Positions 46,463 to 56,651 of a stretch of 64,000 bases of DNA are shown here, in pieces. This stretch comes from Hydrogenophaga sp. SL48 (GTDB lineage Bacteria > Pseudomonadota > Gammaproteobacteria > Burkholderiales > Burkholderiaceae_C), in the NCBI RefSeq assembly GCF_021729865.1, contig NZ_CP063400.1:620001-684000 (forward strand). Direction: 5' to 3'. Both the position numbers and the translations under genes were made by a program. Each line of letters begins with the position of its first letter. The first letter of the stretch is position 1. The notes beneath the pieces were generated by a model. The model was given only the letters and a program-made list of their open reading frames with translations, searched no databases and was not told the origin of the DNA.

Positions 46463-48571
46463 ATGAACACACCGACCCCTGCCCACGCCTTCCCGAGCTG
46501 GAACGACGCCGCCACCGCCGGCATGGACGAACCCCAGCTGCTGCTCTACCGCTCCAACCTGCTGGGCTCCGACCTGCGCATCACCAACTACGGGGGCGGC
46601 AACACCTCCGCCAAGATCTGGCAACAAGACCCACTGACCGGCGAGCAGGCCGAGGTGCTGTGGGTCAAGGGCTCGGGCGGCGACGTGGGCTCGATGAAGC
46701 TCGACGGCTTCTCCACGCTCTACATGGACAAGCTGCGCGCCTTGAAGGGCCTGTACCGGGGTCTCGAGAACGAAGACGAAATGGTGGGCTACCTGCCGCA
46801 CTGCACCTTCAACCTCAACACCCGCGCCGCCTCCATCGACACCCCGCTGCACTCCAGCCTGCCCTACGTGCACGTGGACCACATGCACCCCGACGCGGTG
46901 ATCGCCATCGCCGCCATGGCGAACTCCGAGGCCATCACGAAGCAGGTGTTCGGCGGCACCGTGGGCTGGATGCCCTGGTTGCGCCCCGGCTACGAGCTGG
47001 GCCAGCAACTGGCCGCCTGCAACGCCGCGAACCCGGGCCTGCGCGGCATCGTGCTGGGCGGCCACGGCCTGTTCAGCTGGGGTGACAGCTCGAAGGCCTG
47101 CTACGAGAACACGGTGGACCTGATCCAGCGCGCCCAGACCTGGCTGAACCAGGAGCGCACCGCGCGCAACGTGCCCGTGTTCGGCGGCGCGGCCGTGGCC
47201 CCGCTGGCCGACGCCGAGCGCGACGCGGCCCTGGCCCGCGTGTTGCCGGTGCTGCGTGGCCTGTCGGCCGAAGGCGCGCCGAAGCTGCTGCACCTGAACA
47301 CCTCGGCCGAGGTGATGGAGTTTGTGAACTCCAAAGACCTGGAGCCGCTGGCCGCGCTCGGCACCTCGTGCCCCGACCACTTCCTGCGCACCAAGATCCG
47401 CCCGCTGATCGTGCCAGAAGCCGTTTACCAGCTGCAGGGCGCCGAGCTGAAGGCGCGCCTGAGCGAGCTGCTCGCGGGCTACCGCGCCGACTACGCCGCC
47501 TATTACGAGCGCTGCAAGCGCGCCAACAGCCCGGCGCTGCGCGACCCGAACCCGGTGGTGATCCTGTTGCCGCGCATCGGCATGGTGACGATCGCCAAAG
47601 ACAAGGCCACGGCCCGCATCGCCGGCGAGTTCTACGTCAACGCCATCAACGTGATGCGCGAGGCCAACGCGGTGGACCGCTACGTGGGCCTGCCCGAGCA
47701 GGAGGCGTTTGACATCGAGTACTGGCTGCTCGAAGAAGCCAAGCTGCAGCGCATGCCCAAGCCGAAGCCGATGGTGGGCAAGGTGGCGCTGGTCACCGGT
47801 GGCGCCGGTGGCATCGGCCAGGCGATCGCGAAACGCATCCTCGCCGACGGCGGCTGCGTGGTGCTGGCCGACATCGACCAGGACGCCCTGAACACGGTGG
47901 GCGCCGAGCTGGCCAAGGCCCACGGCAAGGACCATGTGCGCGGCGTGCGCTGCGACGTGACCGACGAAGCCAGCGTGATCGCTGCCTTCGACCGCGCCGC
48001 CATCGAATTCGGCGGCGTCGACATCCTGGTGAGCAACGCCGGCATCGCCTCGGCCGCGCCCATCGAAGACACCAGCCTCGCGCTGTGGAACAAGAACCAG
48101 AGCATCCTGGCCACGGGCTACTTCCTCGTGGGCCGCGAGGCCTTCAAGCAGATGAAGGCGCAGGGCACGGGCGGCGCCATCATCATGATCGCCAGCAAGA
48201 ACGGCATGGTCGCGAGCAACCAGGCCACCGCCTACTGCGCGGCCAAGGCCGCCGAGATCCAGCTCAGCCGCAGCTTCGCGCTGGAAGGCGCGCCGCTGGG
48301 CATCCGCTCCAACGTGGTGAACCCTGACGCGGTGATCCGCGGCTCCAAGATCTGGACCGGGAAATGGAGCGAAGAGCGCGCCGCCGCCAACAAGATCGAA
48401 GAGGGCGACCTCGAAGCCTTCTACCGCGACCGCAGCATGCTCAAGCGCAGCGTGTTCCCGGAAGACATCGCCGAAGCCACCTATTTCTTCGCCGCCGAGC
48501 ACCTGAGCGCCAAGAGCACCGGCAACATCCTCAACGTGGACGCCGGCAACCTGGCCGCTTTCACCAGATAA
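46463..48571 (+). CDS. rhaD: Bifunctional rhamnulose-1-phosphate aldolase/lactaldehyde dehydrogenase
   Basis: A 702-residue fusion. Residues about 25-420 form a class II (zinc) aldolase with LRITNYGGGNTSAKIW and, further on, YVHVDHMHPDAVIAIA and VLGGHGLFSWG; the metal ligands are the His residues of HVDHMHP and GGHG. Residues about 435-702 are a short-chain dehydrogenase with NAD motif KVALVTGGAGGIGQAIAKR and catalytic AYCAAKAA (Tyr-Lys). It cleaves rhamnulose-1-phosphate to dihydroxyacetone phosphate and L-lactaldehyde and oxidises the latter. It opens the rhamnose operon. Repeat R5 follows its stop. Confidence 0.94.
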   Translation: MNTPTPAHAFPSWNDAATAGMDEPQLLLYRSNLLGSDLRITNYGGGNTSAKIWQQDPLTGEQAEVLWVKGSGGDVGSMKLDGFSTLYMDKLRALKGLYRGLENEDEMVGYLPHCTFNLNTRAASIDTPLHSSLPYVHVDHMHPDAVIAIAAMANSEAITKQVFGGTVGWMPWLRPGYELGQQLAACNAANPGLRGIVLGGHGLFSWGDSSKACYENTVDLIQRAQTWLNQERTARNVPVFGGAAVAPLADAERDAALARVLPVLRGLSAEGAPKLLHLNTSAEVMEFVNSKDLEPLAALGTSCPDHFLRTKIRPLIVPEAVYQLQGAELKARLSELLAGYRADYAAYYERCKRANSPALRDPNPVVILLPRIGMVTIAKDKATARIAGEFYVNAINVMREANAVDRYVGLPEQEAFDIEYWLLEEAKLQRMPKPKPMVGKVALVTGGAGGIGQAIAKRILADGGCVVLADIDQDALNTVGAELAKAHGKDHVRGVRCDVTDEASVIAAFDRAAIEFGGVDILVSNAGIASAAPIEDTSLALWNKNQSILATGYFLVGREAFKQMKAQGTGGAIIMIASKNGMVASNQATAYCAAKAAEIQLSRSFALEGAPLGIRSNVVNPDAVIRGSKIWTGKWSEERAAANKIEEGDLEAFYRDRSMLKRSVFPEDIAEATYFFAAEHLSAKSTGNILNVDAGNLAAFTR

Positions 48572-48654
48572 CCCCCTGCGCCGCGCTGCGCGCGTCACCC
48601 CCCAGGGGGCGACGCCAGCGGCCCGGCCAAGCCGGTTCCGCGGCGTCCACGGAC
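48572..48654 (+). repeat. Structured intergenic repeat, copy R5
   Basis: It begins at the base after the rhaD TAA: CCCCCTGCGCCGCGCTGCGCGC, the arm pair CACCCCCC/GGGGGC, GACGCCAGCGGCCCGGCCAAGCCGG (a CCGG..CCGG stem), TTCCGCGGCGTCC. It lies inside the rhamnose operon, between rhaD and rhaI. Confidence 0.85.
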
Positions 48655-48693
48655 GAGATGGGCGCGCAGGCACCCGCACAACAAGGAAGAGAC

Positions 48694-49980
48694 ATGAAGA
48701 CCATCGACAACGGATTGCTGGAATCGCACAACGAGCAGCTGCTGCGCCACGTGCGCAACGACTACGAACACCTCGGCGAGCAGCTGGCCCGCCGCAACAT
48801 CGACATCGACGTGGTGCGCCAACAAACGGCCACCTTCGGCGTCGCCATCCCCAGCTGGGGCGTGGGCACCGGCGGCACGCGCTTTGCCCGCTTTCCCGGT
48901 CAGGGCGAGCCGCGCAATGTGTTCGACAAGCTGCAGGACTGCGGCGTGATCCAGCAGCTCACGCGCATCACGCCCACGGTGTCGCTGCACATCCCCTGGG
49001 ACAAATGCAGCGACTGGAGCGAGCTGCGGGGCGCCGCCGCCGCGCAGGGCCTGGCCTTCGACGCCATGAACTCCAACACCTTCTCCGACCAGGCCGGCCA
49101 GGCGCACAGCTACAAGTACGGCAGCCTGAGCCACACCGACGCCGCGACCCGCGCGCAGGCCGTGGCGCACAACCTGGAGTGCATCGAGATCGGCCAGGCC
49201 CTGGGCTCCAAGGCCCTGACGGTGTGGGTCGGCGACGGCAGCAACTTTCCCGGTCAGCAGCACTTCCGCCGTGCCTTCGACCGCTACCTGGACAGTGCCC
49301 GCCAGATCTACGCCGCGCTGCCCGGCGACTGGCGCATGTTCCTCGAACACAAGATCTGCGAGCCGGCGTTCTACAGCACGGTGATCCAGGACTGGGGCTC
49401 GAGCTTCCTCGCCGCCAGCACGCTGGGCCCGAAGGCGCAGTGCCTGGTGGACCTCGGCCACCACGCGCCCAACGTCAACATCGAGCTGATCGTGGCGCGC
49501 CTGATCGCGGCCGGCAAGCTCGCCGGCTTCCACTTCAACGACAGCAAGTACGGCGACGACGACCTGGACGCCGGCAGCGTCAGCCCCTACCGCCTGTTCC
49601 TGGTGTTCAACGAGCTGGTGGCCGCAGCCAGCGAAGGGGTGGCGTTCGACCCGGCCTACATGCTGGACCAGAGCCACAACGTGACCGACCCGATCGAGAG
49701 CCTGATGACCAGCGCCGTGCAGTGCCAGCGCAGCCACGCGCAGGCCCTGCTGGTGGACCGCGCTGCGCTCGACGCCGCCCAAGAGGCCAACGACGCGCTG
49801 ACCGCGACCCACCTGCTCAAGACCGCGTTCCAGACCGACGTGACCCCGTTGCTGCAACAGGTGCGCCTGGACGCGGGCGCCGCCATCGACCCGGTGGCCG
49901 TGTACCGCGCCAGCGGCTACCGCGCGCGCATGGCCGCGGCCCGGCCCGCCGTGGCCGGCGGTGGGGGCGGCATCGTCTGA
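48694..49980 (+). CDS. rhaI: L-rhamnose isomerase
   Basis: A 428-residue TIM-barrel enzyme that converts L-rhamnose to L-rhamnulose. The translation starts MKTIDNGLLESHNEQLLRHV with AAGGAAGAGAC just upstream. GVAIPSWGVGTGGTRFARFPG, SVSLHIPWDKC-like metal/substrate blocks and GFHFNDSKYGDDDLDAGS resemble the Pseudomonas stutzeri/RhaI type, not E. coli RhaA. The order rhaD-rhaI followed by an ABC transporter is typical of alpha- and betaproteobacterial rhamnose loci. Confidence 0.93.
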   Translation: MKTIDNGLLESHNEQLLRHVRNDYEHLGEQLARRNIDIDVVRQQTATFGVAIPSWGVGTGGTRFARFPGQGEPRNVFDKLQDCGVIQQLTRITPTVSLHIPWDKCSDWSELRGAAAAQGLAFDAMNSNTFSDQAGQAHSYKYGSLSHTDAATRAQAVAHNLECIEIGQALGSKALTVWVGDGSNFPGQQHFRRAFDRYLDSARQIYAALPGDWRMFLEHKICEPAFYSTVIQDWGSSFLAASTLGPKAQCLVDLGHHAPNVNIELIVARLIAAGKLAGFHFNDSKYGDDDLDAGSVSPYRLFLVFNELVAAASEGVAFDPAYMLDQSHNVTDPIESLMTSAVQCQRSHAQALLVDRAALDAAQEANDALTATHLLKTAFQTDVTPLLQQVRLDAGAAIDPVAVYRASGYRARMAAARPAVAGGGGGIV

Positions 49981-49996
49981 CCGGCTTCTGTGTCCT

Positions 49997-50028
49997 GGTC
50001 GCTGGTGCCGAAGGGGAGGCCAGCGACC
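49997..50028 (+). other. Intercistronic stem-loop between rhaI and rhaS
   Basis: GGTCGCTGG (49997-50005) pairs perfectly with CCAGCGACC (50020-50028), and flanking CCT/AGG can extend the stem past one bulged base. No T-run follows. It lies 85 bases before the rhaS start and may stabilise or process the rhaS mRNA segment. Confidence 0.6.
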
Positions 50029-50112
50029 CAGGCAGGACCACCGGCCGTGTCGGGGCCGCACCTGCCGAGACGCTTTTCCCCGTGCTTCGTTTCAACAACC
50101 CTGGAGACATTG

Positions 50113-51105
50113 ATGAACAAAAAACTTTCCCTGCTGGCCGCTGCGGCCCTCGCCCTGTCGCTCGCCCAGCCCGCGCTGGCCGCCGACAAGATCGCGCTCG
50201 TGGTCAAGAGCCTGGGCAACGGTTTCTTTGACGCCGCCCACCAGGGTGCGCTCGAAGCCGCCAAGGAGCTCAAGGACGTCGAGATCATCTACACCGGCCC
50301 GGCCAAAGCCACGGCCGAAGGCCAGATCGAGATCGTCAACGCCCTGATCGCGCAGAACGTGAAGGCCATCGTGATCTCCGCCAACGACCCCGACGCGCTG
50401 GTGCCCTCGCTCAAGAAGGCCATGGCCCGTGGCATCAAGGTGATTTCGTTCGACTCGGGTGTCAAGAAAGAAGGCCGCCTGATGCAGCTGAACCCGTCGA
50501 ACAGCGCGCTGATCGGCGAGAAGCTGGTGAAGATGAGCGAGCAGGTGGTGGGCAAGACCGGCGAGATCGCCGTGCTGTCGGCCACCGCACAGGCCACCAA
50601 CCAGAACATCTGGATCGCCGAGATGAAGAAGGTGCTGGCCCAGCCCGCCTTTGCCGGCCTGAAGCTGGTCAATGTGGTCTACGGTGACGACCAGACCGAC
50701 AAGAGCTACCGCGAAGCGCAGGGCCTGTTCAAGAGCTACCCCAACCTGAAAGCCATCGTGGCCCCGACCACGGTGGGCATCGCCGCCGCGGCCAAGGCCG
50801 TGCAGGACGAGAAGAAGGTCGGCCAGATCTTCGTGACCGGCCTGGGCCTGCCGTCTGAAATGGCCGGCCACGTGAAGAGTGGCGCGGTGAAGTCGTTCGC
50901 GATCTGGAACCCCATCGACCTCGGCTACTCGTCCATCATGGCCGCCAGCGCCTTCATCAAGGGCACGGCCAAGGGCGTGGCCGGCGAGAAGATTTCGCTG
51001 GGTCGTGTCGGCAGCACCACGCTGGACAAGGACCTCGAAGGCGCGATGGCCGAGCCGTTCACCTACGACGCGGGCAACGTGGACAAGTTCGCAAAAATCT
51101 TTTGA
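50113..51105 (+). CDS. rhaS: Rhamnose ABC transporter substrate-binding protein
   Basis: A 330-residue periplasmic binding protein of the ribose/sugar family. The start at 50113 opens the signal peptide (LSLLAAAALALSLAQPALA). Mature blocks KIALVVKSLGNGFFDAAHQGAL, AIVISANDPDALVPSLKKA, KVISFDSGVKKEGR and VGIAAAAKAVQDE are typical of RhaS. It delivers rhamnose to RhaPQ. Stem-loops lie on both sides of the gene (49997 and R6 at 51106), consistent with higher steady-state mRNA for this cistron than for its neighbours. Confidence 0.93.
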   Translation: MNKKLSLLAAAALALSLAQPALAADKIALVVKSLGNGFFDAAHQGALEAAKELKDVEIIYTGPAKATAEGQIEIVNALIAQNVKAIVISANDPDALVPSLKKAMARGIKVISFDSGVKKEGRLMQLNPSNSALIGEKLVKMSEQVVGKTGEIAVLSATAQATNQNIWIAEMKKVLAQPAFAGLKLVNVVYGDDQTDKSYREAQGLFKSYPNLKAIVAPTTVGIAAAAKAVQDEKKVGQIFVTGLGLPSEMAGHVKSGAVKSFAIWNPIDLGYSSIMAASAFIKGTAKGVAGEKISLGRVGSTTLDKDLEGAMAEPFTYDAGNVDKFAKIF

Positions 51106-51215
51106 AACACCCCCCGCGCCGCTTCGCGTCACCCCCCTCAAGGGGGGCGGCACCAGAGGCCCGGCGAAGCCGGTTCCTCGGTGCCCCCGGTGGGCGCTGC
51201 TTCATGCGGTGCGGG
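51106..51215 (+). repeat. Structured intergenic repeat, copy R6
   Basis: It begins at the base after the rhaS TGA: CACCCCCCGCGCCGCTTCGCG, ACCCCCCTCAAGGGGGGC (a strong stem), GGCACCAGAGGCCCGGCGAAGCCGG (a CCGGC..GCCGG stem) and a tail with GTGCCCCCGGTGGGCGC. It is the longest copy and sits between rhaS and rhaT. Confidence 0.85.
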
Positions 51216-51326
51216 TGGCGCTCCGGCGCCGTGGAAACCGCTTACCCCGACTCCTGACGGCCGTTGATGGTGCTGCGGGGGAACCCGTCGTACCCTTGCC
51301 CAGTCTCTTGCCCCCAACGCGCTGCC

Positions 51327-52922
51327 ATGAACCCTGATTCCCCTCCCGCGTGGCTCTCGCTGCGTGGCATCCACAAACGCTTCGGCCCGACCCATGCCCT
51401 CAAAGGCGTGGACCTGGAGCTGGTGCCGGGCCAGGTGCTGGCCCTGATCGGTGAAAACGGTGCCGGCAAATCCACGCTGGTGAAAACGCTCACCGGCGTG
51501 CATCAGCCCGAAGAGGGCGAGATCCGCATCGAAGGCCGGCCGGTGCGTTTTGCCAAGGCGCAGGACGCGCAGGCCGCCGGCATCGTGGCGGTGCACCAGG
51601 AAACGGTGATGTTCGAGGAGCTGAGCGCGGCCGAGAACATCTTCATCGGCCGCCAGCCCACGCGCGGCGCGGGCCTGTTCAAGGTGATCGACTGGGCGCG
51701 CATGAACGCCGAGGCCCAGGTGGTGCTCGACCGCGTGGGCGCGGGCTTCGCCGCCACCACGCTGGTGAAGCAGCTGAGCCTGGCGCAGCGCCACCTGATC
51801 GAGATCGCGCGCGCCCTGTCGCAGAACGCCCGCGTGGTGATCCTCGACGAACCCACCGCCGCCCTGTCGCAGGCCGAGATCCGCGACTTCTTCGGCCTCG
51901 TGCGCGGCCTGAAGAACGAGGGCGTGGCGGTGCTCTTCATCACCCACAAGTTCGACGAGATTTTTGCCGTCTGCGACCGCTACGTGGTCTTGCGCGACGG
52001 CGCGTCGGTGGGTTCGGGCGCCATCGCCGACGCCGACGAACCCGCGCTGGTGGGCCTGATGGCCGGCCGCGCCATCGAACAGATCTACCCGCCCATCCAC
52101 AGCCAGCCGGGCGAGGTGGTGTTGCAGGTCAAGGGCCTGAGCCACCCGACCGAATTCGCCGACCTCGGCTTCGAGCTGCGGCGCGGCGAGATCCTGGGCT
52201 TCTACGGCCTGATCGGCGCCGGCCGCAGCGAGGCCATGCTCGCGCTGATGGGCCTGAACCCGGCGGCCACCGGCGAGGTGGTGGTGGAGGGCCGCCGCAT
52301 CGAGATCCGCCGGCCCGGCGACGCCATTGCCGCCGGCCTGGCCTACGTGCCCGAAGAGCGGCAGCGCCAGGGCGCGGTGCTGGGTTTTTCGGTGCGGCAC
52401 AACATCAGCCTGGCCGGTCTGGCCAGCGGCGTGTCGGCGCTGTCGCGCGGGCCCTGGTTGTCGGCCGCGCGCGAGTCCGATCTCGCGGCCCGCATGATTC
52501 AACGCCTGCGCATCAAGACCGCGAGCCAGGACACGCCGCTGTCGGGGCTGTCGGGCGGCAACCAGCAGAAGGTGGTGATCGCCAAGTGGCTGGGGCTGAA
52601 CCCGCGCATCGTGATCCTGGACGAGCCCACCAAGGGCATCGACGTGGGCGCCAAACAGGCCGTCTACCACCTGATCGCCGAGATGGTGGAGCAGGGCCTG
52701 GCGGTGATCCTGGTGTCGTCCGAACTGCCCGAGGTGATGCACCTCGCGCACCGCGTCATCGTCATGCGGCGCGGCCGCATGGTGAGCGAGTTCGCCATGG
52801 GCTCGGTGGACGCCGAGACCATCGTGTCCGCCGCGTCGGGCCTGGGGCTGGGACACGCCGCCGTGCCGCCGACCGCTGCCGCGGTGCCCCCCGTCCGTCT
52901 GCCCACCGAGGTGCACCCATGA
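51327..52922 (+). CDS. rhaT: Rhamnose ABC transporter ATP-binding protein
   Basis: A 531-residue protein with two ABC domains. The first has Walker A GENGAGKSTLVKT, signature LSLAQRHLIEIARAL and Walker B VVILDEPTAALSQ. The second has a degenerate Walker A (YGLIGAGRSEAM) and signature LSGGNQQKVVIAKWL with Walker B IVILDEPTKGIDV, the normal pattern for sugar importers of the RbsA/XylG type. The start MNPDSPPAWLSLRGIHKRFG at 51327 is best supported. The TGA overlaps the next start by four bases. Confidence 0.93.
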   Translation: MNPDSPPAWLSLRGIHKRFGPTHALKGVDLELVPGQVLALIGENGAGKSTLVKTLTGVHQPEEGEIRIEGRPVRFAKAQDAQAAGIVAVHQETVMFEELSAAENIFIGRQPTRGAGLFKVIDWARMNAEAQVVLDRVGAGFAATTLVKQLSLAQRHLIEIARALSQNARVVILDEPTAALSQAEIRDFFGLVRGLKNEGVAVLFITHKFDEIFAVCDRYVVLRDGASVGSGAIADADEPALVGLMAGRAIEQIYPPIHSQPGEVVLQVKGLSHPTEFADLGFELRRGEILGFYGLIGAGRSEAMLALMGLNPAATGEVVVEGRRIEIRRPGDAIAAGLAYVPEERQRQGAVLGFSVRHNISLAGLASGVSALSRGPWLSAARESDLAARMIQRLRIKTASQDTPLSGLSGGNQQKVVIAKWLGLNPRIVILDEPTKGIDVGAKQAVYHLIAEMVEQGLAVILVSSELPEVMHLAHRVIVMRRGRMVSEFAMGSVDAETIVSAASGLGLGHAAVPPTAAAVPPVRLPTEVHP

Positions 52923-53929
52923 CAACCAACCCCCTGACCGCGCTGGCGCAGGTGCGGCGCGAGTGGCTGCTGCTGGCCATCATCGCCGTCATCGTGCTCG
53001 CGGTGGGCGCGCGCGCGCCCGTGTTCCTGACCCTGCGCAACGCGCTGGACATCGGCAACGACTCGGCCATCCTCGCCATCCTGGTGATGGGCCAGATGCT
53101 GGTGCTGCTGACGCGCGGCGTTGACCTCTCGGTGGCGTCCAACCTGGCGCTCACCGGCATGTTGTGCGCACTGGCCGGGCGGGCCTGGCCCGGCATTCCG
53201 CTGGTGGCGCTGATCGCCATGGCCTGCGCCATCGGCGCGGCGCTGGGCTTCGTCAACGGCTGGTTGATCATGCGGTTTTCGCTGCCCTCCATCGTGGTCA
53301 CGCTGGGCACGCTGTCGCTCTACCGGGGCGCGGTGTTCGTGGCCAGCGGCGGCGCCTGGGTGTCGGACCACGAGATCCACCCGCTCATCAAAGGCCTGCC
53401 GCGCGAGACCCTGCTCGGCCTGCCCATGCTGATCTGGTTCGCCGCCGTGGTGGTGGCGCTGACCTTCTGGCTGCTGCACTGGCGGCGCGAAGGGCGCGAG
53501 CTCTACGCCTACGGCGGCAACCCCTCGGCCGCGCTGTACGCCGGCATCCCGGTGCAGCGCCGGCTGGTGATGGCCTACACCGTGTCGGGCCTGCTGGCCG
53601 GGCTGGCGGGCCTGCTCTGGGTGGGGCGGTATTCGATTGCGTTTTCCGAGCTGGCCTCGGGCTACGAGCTGACGGTGATCGCGGCCTGCGTGATCGGTGG
53701 CGTGAGCATCGGCGGCGGTGTCGGCACCATTGGCGGCGCGGTGCTCGGCGTGTTGTTCATCGGCGTGGTCAACGGCGCGCTGCCGGTGATACAGGTTTCG
53801 CCGTTCTGGCAGCAGGCGATTGCGGGCGCGGTGATTTTGGTTTCGGTGGTGCTCAACGCCACGGCCGACCGCAAAAAAGGGCGGCAGATTCTGGACCGCT
53901 CGGCGGTCCCACAAGGAGGAATGGCATGA
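52919..53929 (+). CDS. rhaP: Rhamnose ABC transporter permease 1
   Basis: A 336-residue inner-membrane permease with eight or more hydrophobic helices. [38 protein letters not shown] and the coupling-helix region are the RbsC/RhaP signature. It pairs with RhaQ as the translocation path for L-rhamnose. It overlaps both rhaT and rhaQ by four bases, which supports coordinated translation. The relative naming RhaP/RhaQ follows gene order only. Confidence 0.9.
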   Translation: MTTNPLTALAQVRREWLLLAIIAVIVLAVGARAPVFLTLRNALDIGNDSAILAILVMGQMLVLLTRGVDLSVASNLALTGMLCALAGRAWPGIPLVALIAMACAIGAALGFVNGWLIMRFSLPSIVVTLGTLSLYRGAVFVASGGAWVSDHEIHPLIKGLPRETLLGLPMLIWFAAVVVALTFWLLHWRREGRELYAYGGNPSAALYAGIPVQRRLVMAYTVSGLLAGLAGLLWVGRYSIAFSELASGYELTVIAACVIGGVSIGGGVGTIGGAVLGVLFIGVVNGALPVIQVSPFWQQAIAGAVILVSVVLNATADRKKGRQILDRSAVPQGGMA

Positions 53930-54909
53930 GGGCACTCGACACCTGGGAGCGCGTGCTGATCGCGCTGATCGTGCTGGTCTACCTGGGCTTCGGCTTGGGG
54001 CTAGAGGGCTTCTTCTCGCCCTACGCGCTGGCCGACAGCACCTACAACTTTTCAGAGAAGGCCCTGATCGCGCTGGCGATGGCGCTGCTGGTGGTGTCGG
54101 GCGAGATCGACCTCTCGATTGCCGCCACCATGGCGCTGGCCTCGCTGGCCATGGGCCTGGCGATGCAGGCAGGCGCCAGCCTGCCGCTGATGCTGTGCGC
54201 CGCGTTGGCCACGGGCGCGCTCTGCGGCGGACTCAACGGCTGGCTCGTGACGCGCTGGAAGCTGCCGTCCATCGTGGTCACCATCGGCACGCTCTCGCTC
54301 TACCGGGGCCTGGCGCAGGTGGTGCTGGGCGACCAGGCGATCACCGGTTACCCCGAGACGCTGAGCACCTGGGGCAACGGCAGCATCGGCGACCTGATCG
54401 GCCAGCCGGGGTTCATCGTGCCCATCGAGTTCGGCGTGATGTTGCTGATGGCAATCCTGGTGGGCCTGTTCCTGCACGCCACGGTGCACGGCCGGCGGGT
54501 TTACGCCATCGGCGCCAACCCGATTGCGTCGCGTTTTTCGGGCATCTCGGTGGACCGCTACCGCCTGATGCTGTTTGTGTTCGCCGGCATCATGGCGGCG
54601 CTCGCGGCCATCCTGCTCACCGGGCGCATCGGCAGCACGCGGCCCAACCTGGCCATGGGCTGGGAACTGGACGCGGTGACCATCGTGATCCTCGGCGGCG
54701 TGGCCATCGAGGGCGGGCGCGGCAGCATCGTGGGCGTGATCCTCGCGGCCGTGCTGCTGGGCAGCTTCAACTTCGCGCTGGGCATGCTCAACGTGTCGGG
54801 CATCGTGATGTCGATGATCGTGGGCGCGCTGCTGATCGTGGCGATGGTGCTGCCGCGCTGGCTCAGGGTGTTGCGCCGGCCGTCCGCCGCCGTGCTCAAA
54901 CCAGCCTGA
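53926..54909 (+). CDS. rhaQ: Rhamnose ABC transporter permease 2
   Basis: A 327-residue inner-membrane permease, paralogous to the one before it. [44 protein letters not shown] and [20 protein letters not shown] are the conserved permease blocks. The ATG overlaps the rhaP stop; GGAGGA lies at about 53915-53920, within rhaP. Confidence 0.9.
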   Translation: MRALDTWERVLIALIVLVYLGFGLGLEGFFSPYALADSTYNFSEKALIALAMALLVVSGEIDLSIAATMALASLAMGLAMQAGASLPLMLCAALATGALCGGLNGWLVTRWKLPSIVVTIGTLSLYRGLAQVVLGDQAITGYPETLSTWGNGSIGDLIGQPGFIVPIEFGVMLLMAILVGLFLHATVHGRRVYAIGANPIASRFSGISVDRYRLMLFVFAGIMAALAAILLTGRIGSTRPNLAMGWELDAVTIVILGGVAIEGGRGSIVGVILAAVLLGSFNFALGMLNVSGIVMSMIVGALLIVAMVLPRWLRVLRRPSAAVLKPA

Positions 54910-54923
54910 ACACGGAGTCCACC

Positions 54924-55244
54924 ATGACCCCCGAAAAGATCGCTTTCCGCATGTTCCTGAACCCCGGCTGCGAGGCCGAGTACCAGCGGCGCCACGATGC
55001 CATCTGGCCCGAGCTGTCGGCGCTGTTGAAAGAGCGCGGCGTGTCCGACTACAGCATCTTTCTCGACGCGCCGCGCGGCGTGCTGTTCGCCGTCTTGCGC
55101 CGCAGCGCCGGCCACGGCATGGACAGCCTGCCGCAGCACCCGGTGATGCAGCGCTGGTGGCAGCACATGAAAGACCTGATGCGGACGAACCCCGACGGCT
55201 CGCCCGTGGCCGAGCCGCTGCCCTGCGTGTTCCATCTCGAATGA
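54924..55244 (+). CDS. rhaM: L-rhamnose mutarotase
   Basis: A 106-residue protein of the RhaM (RhaU/YiiL) family that interconverts alpha- and beta-L-rhamnose. [28 protein letters not shown] carries the catalytic His, with the Tyr in VSDYSIFLD and the C-terminal [14 protein letters not shown]. Length is typical (about 104). It sits between the importer and kinase and hands the enzyme-preferred anomer to RhaI. Confidence 0.95.
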   Translation: MTPEKIAFRMFLNPGCEAEYQRRHDAIWPELSALLKERGVSDYSIFLDAPRGVLFAVLRRSAGHGMDSLPQHPVMQRWWQHMKDLMRTNPDGSPVAEPLPCVFHLE

Positions 55245-56650
55245 CCCACACCCTCATCCTCGACATCGGCAAGACCAACGCCAAGCTGCTGCTCATCAGC
55301 GAGGCCGGTGAGGTGCTGGCCCGCGAGGTGCAGGCCAACAAGGCGGTGCAGGGTGCCGATTACCTGGAGCTCGGCGTGGGCGCGCTCGAAGCTTGGTTGC
55401 TGCGAACCATCCCCGCCTTGCCACAGCGCGAGCACATCGCGCACCTCCACGTCAGCACCCACGGCGCGGCCTTTTGCGCCATCGACGGCGAGCGCCTCGT
55501 GCTGCCGCCCATGGACTACGAATGGGACGGCTACGGTGCGCACCGCGAGGCCTTTCAACGCCTCGCCGACGGCTTCGAGACCACCGGTTCGCCCGACCTG
55601 CCACTGGGCCTGAACGCCGGCCTGCAGCTGTACTGGCTGCAGCAGACGCAGCCTGCCGCGTGGCAGCGCATCCGCCACTGGCTGCCGTACCCGCAGTACT
55701 GGGCCTGGTGGTTCAGCGGCGTGGCCGCGAGCGAGGTGTCCTCGCTCGGTTGCCACACCCACCTGTGGTCACCCGCAGAGCAGCGGCCGGCCGCGTGGAC
55801 GCAGCGCGCCGGCATCGCCGCGCTGTTCGCGCCGCTGAAAAAAGCCTGGGAGGTGCTGGGCCAGGTGAAGCCCGCCCTGGCCGCGCGCCTGCAGCTGCCC
55901 GCCACCTGCCAGGTGCACGTGGGCGTGCACGACAGCAACGCCTGCCTCGCCCGCCACCTGCACGCCGTGCCCCACGGCACGGTGGTCTCCACCGGCACCT
56001 GGTGCGTGGTCATGGCGCCCGGCGGCTCGGCGACGGCGCTCGCGCCCGAGCGCGATGAACTGGTCAACGTGTCGGTGGAAGGCGGGGCCGTGCCCACCGC
56101 GCGTTTCATGGGCGGGCGTGAGTTCGCCGCCCTGTGCGACGGCGCCGACCCCGCGCTCGCCACGCTGGTCGCGCTCGACGAGCTGCTGGCGCAAGGCTGG
56201 GCGGCCACGCCGTCGTTCGCGGAAGCCGGGCCGTATCAGGGCCAGCAGGGCCGCGTGTGGCAAGACGGGTGGGCACAGGCCGGTGGCACACAGGCGGTGC
56301 CCGCGCACCTGCGGCCGGCGCTCGCGGCGCTCTACTGCGCCGACATCACGGCCGAGCTGGTGGCGTCGCTGGCCACCGGCGACGCCTCGGCGCCCGCGGT
56401 GGTGGAAGGGCCGCTCGCGGGTAACGTGGTCTACACCACGGCGCTCTCGGCGTGGCTGGCCGGCCGCCGTGTGCTGCGCTCGACCGATGCGCTCGAAGGC
56501 ACGGCCCGCGGTGCCTGGATGCTGGCCGACTGGCCCGCGCGCGCACGGCTCTCGGGCTGGTACGAGCCCTTGCCGGTGGTCGGGCCGGATCTGCGGCAGC
56601 GGCTGCAACGCTACCGGGACCAACGCACGGCCTTGCTCCAGGCCGCGTGA
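55241..56650 (+). CDS. rhaK: Rhamnulokinase (FGGY carbohydrate kinase)
   Basis: A 469-residue kinase of the FGGY family, presumably phosphorylating L-rhamnulose at O1. The first ATPase motif is [15 protein letters not shown] and [14 protein letters not shown] follows. [18 protein letters not shown] contains the second-domain phosphate loop and [12 protein letters not shown] the catalytic acid region. It belongs to the alphaproteobacterial RhaK-like group rather than E. coli RhaB, judged by length and operon context. The ATG overlaps rhaM by four bases; the gene ends one base before the convergent antiporter stop. Confidence 0.87.
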   Translation: MTHTLILDIGKTNAKLLLISEAGEVLAREVQANKAVQGADYLELGVGALEAWLLRTIPALPQREHIAHLHVSTHGAAFCAIDGERLVLPPMDYEWDGYGAHREAFQRLADGFETTGSPDLPLGLNAGLQLYWLQQTQPAAWQRIRHWLPYPQYWAWWFSGVAASEVSSLGCHTHLWSPAEQRPAAWTQRAGIAALFAPLKKAWEVLGQVKPALAARLQLPATCQVHVGVHDSNACLARHLHAVPHGTVVSTGTWCVVMAPGGSATALAPERDELVNVSVEGGAVPTARFMGGREFAALCDGADPALATLVALDELLAQGWAATPSFAEAGPYQGQQGRVWQDGWAQAGGTQAVPAHLRPALAALYCADITAELVASLATGDASAPAVVEGPLAGNVVYTTALSAWLAGRRVLRSTDALEGTARGAWMLADWPARARLSGWYEPLPVVGPDLRQRLQRYRDQRTALLQAA

Positions 56651-56651
56651 A

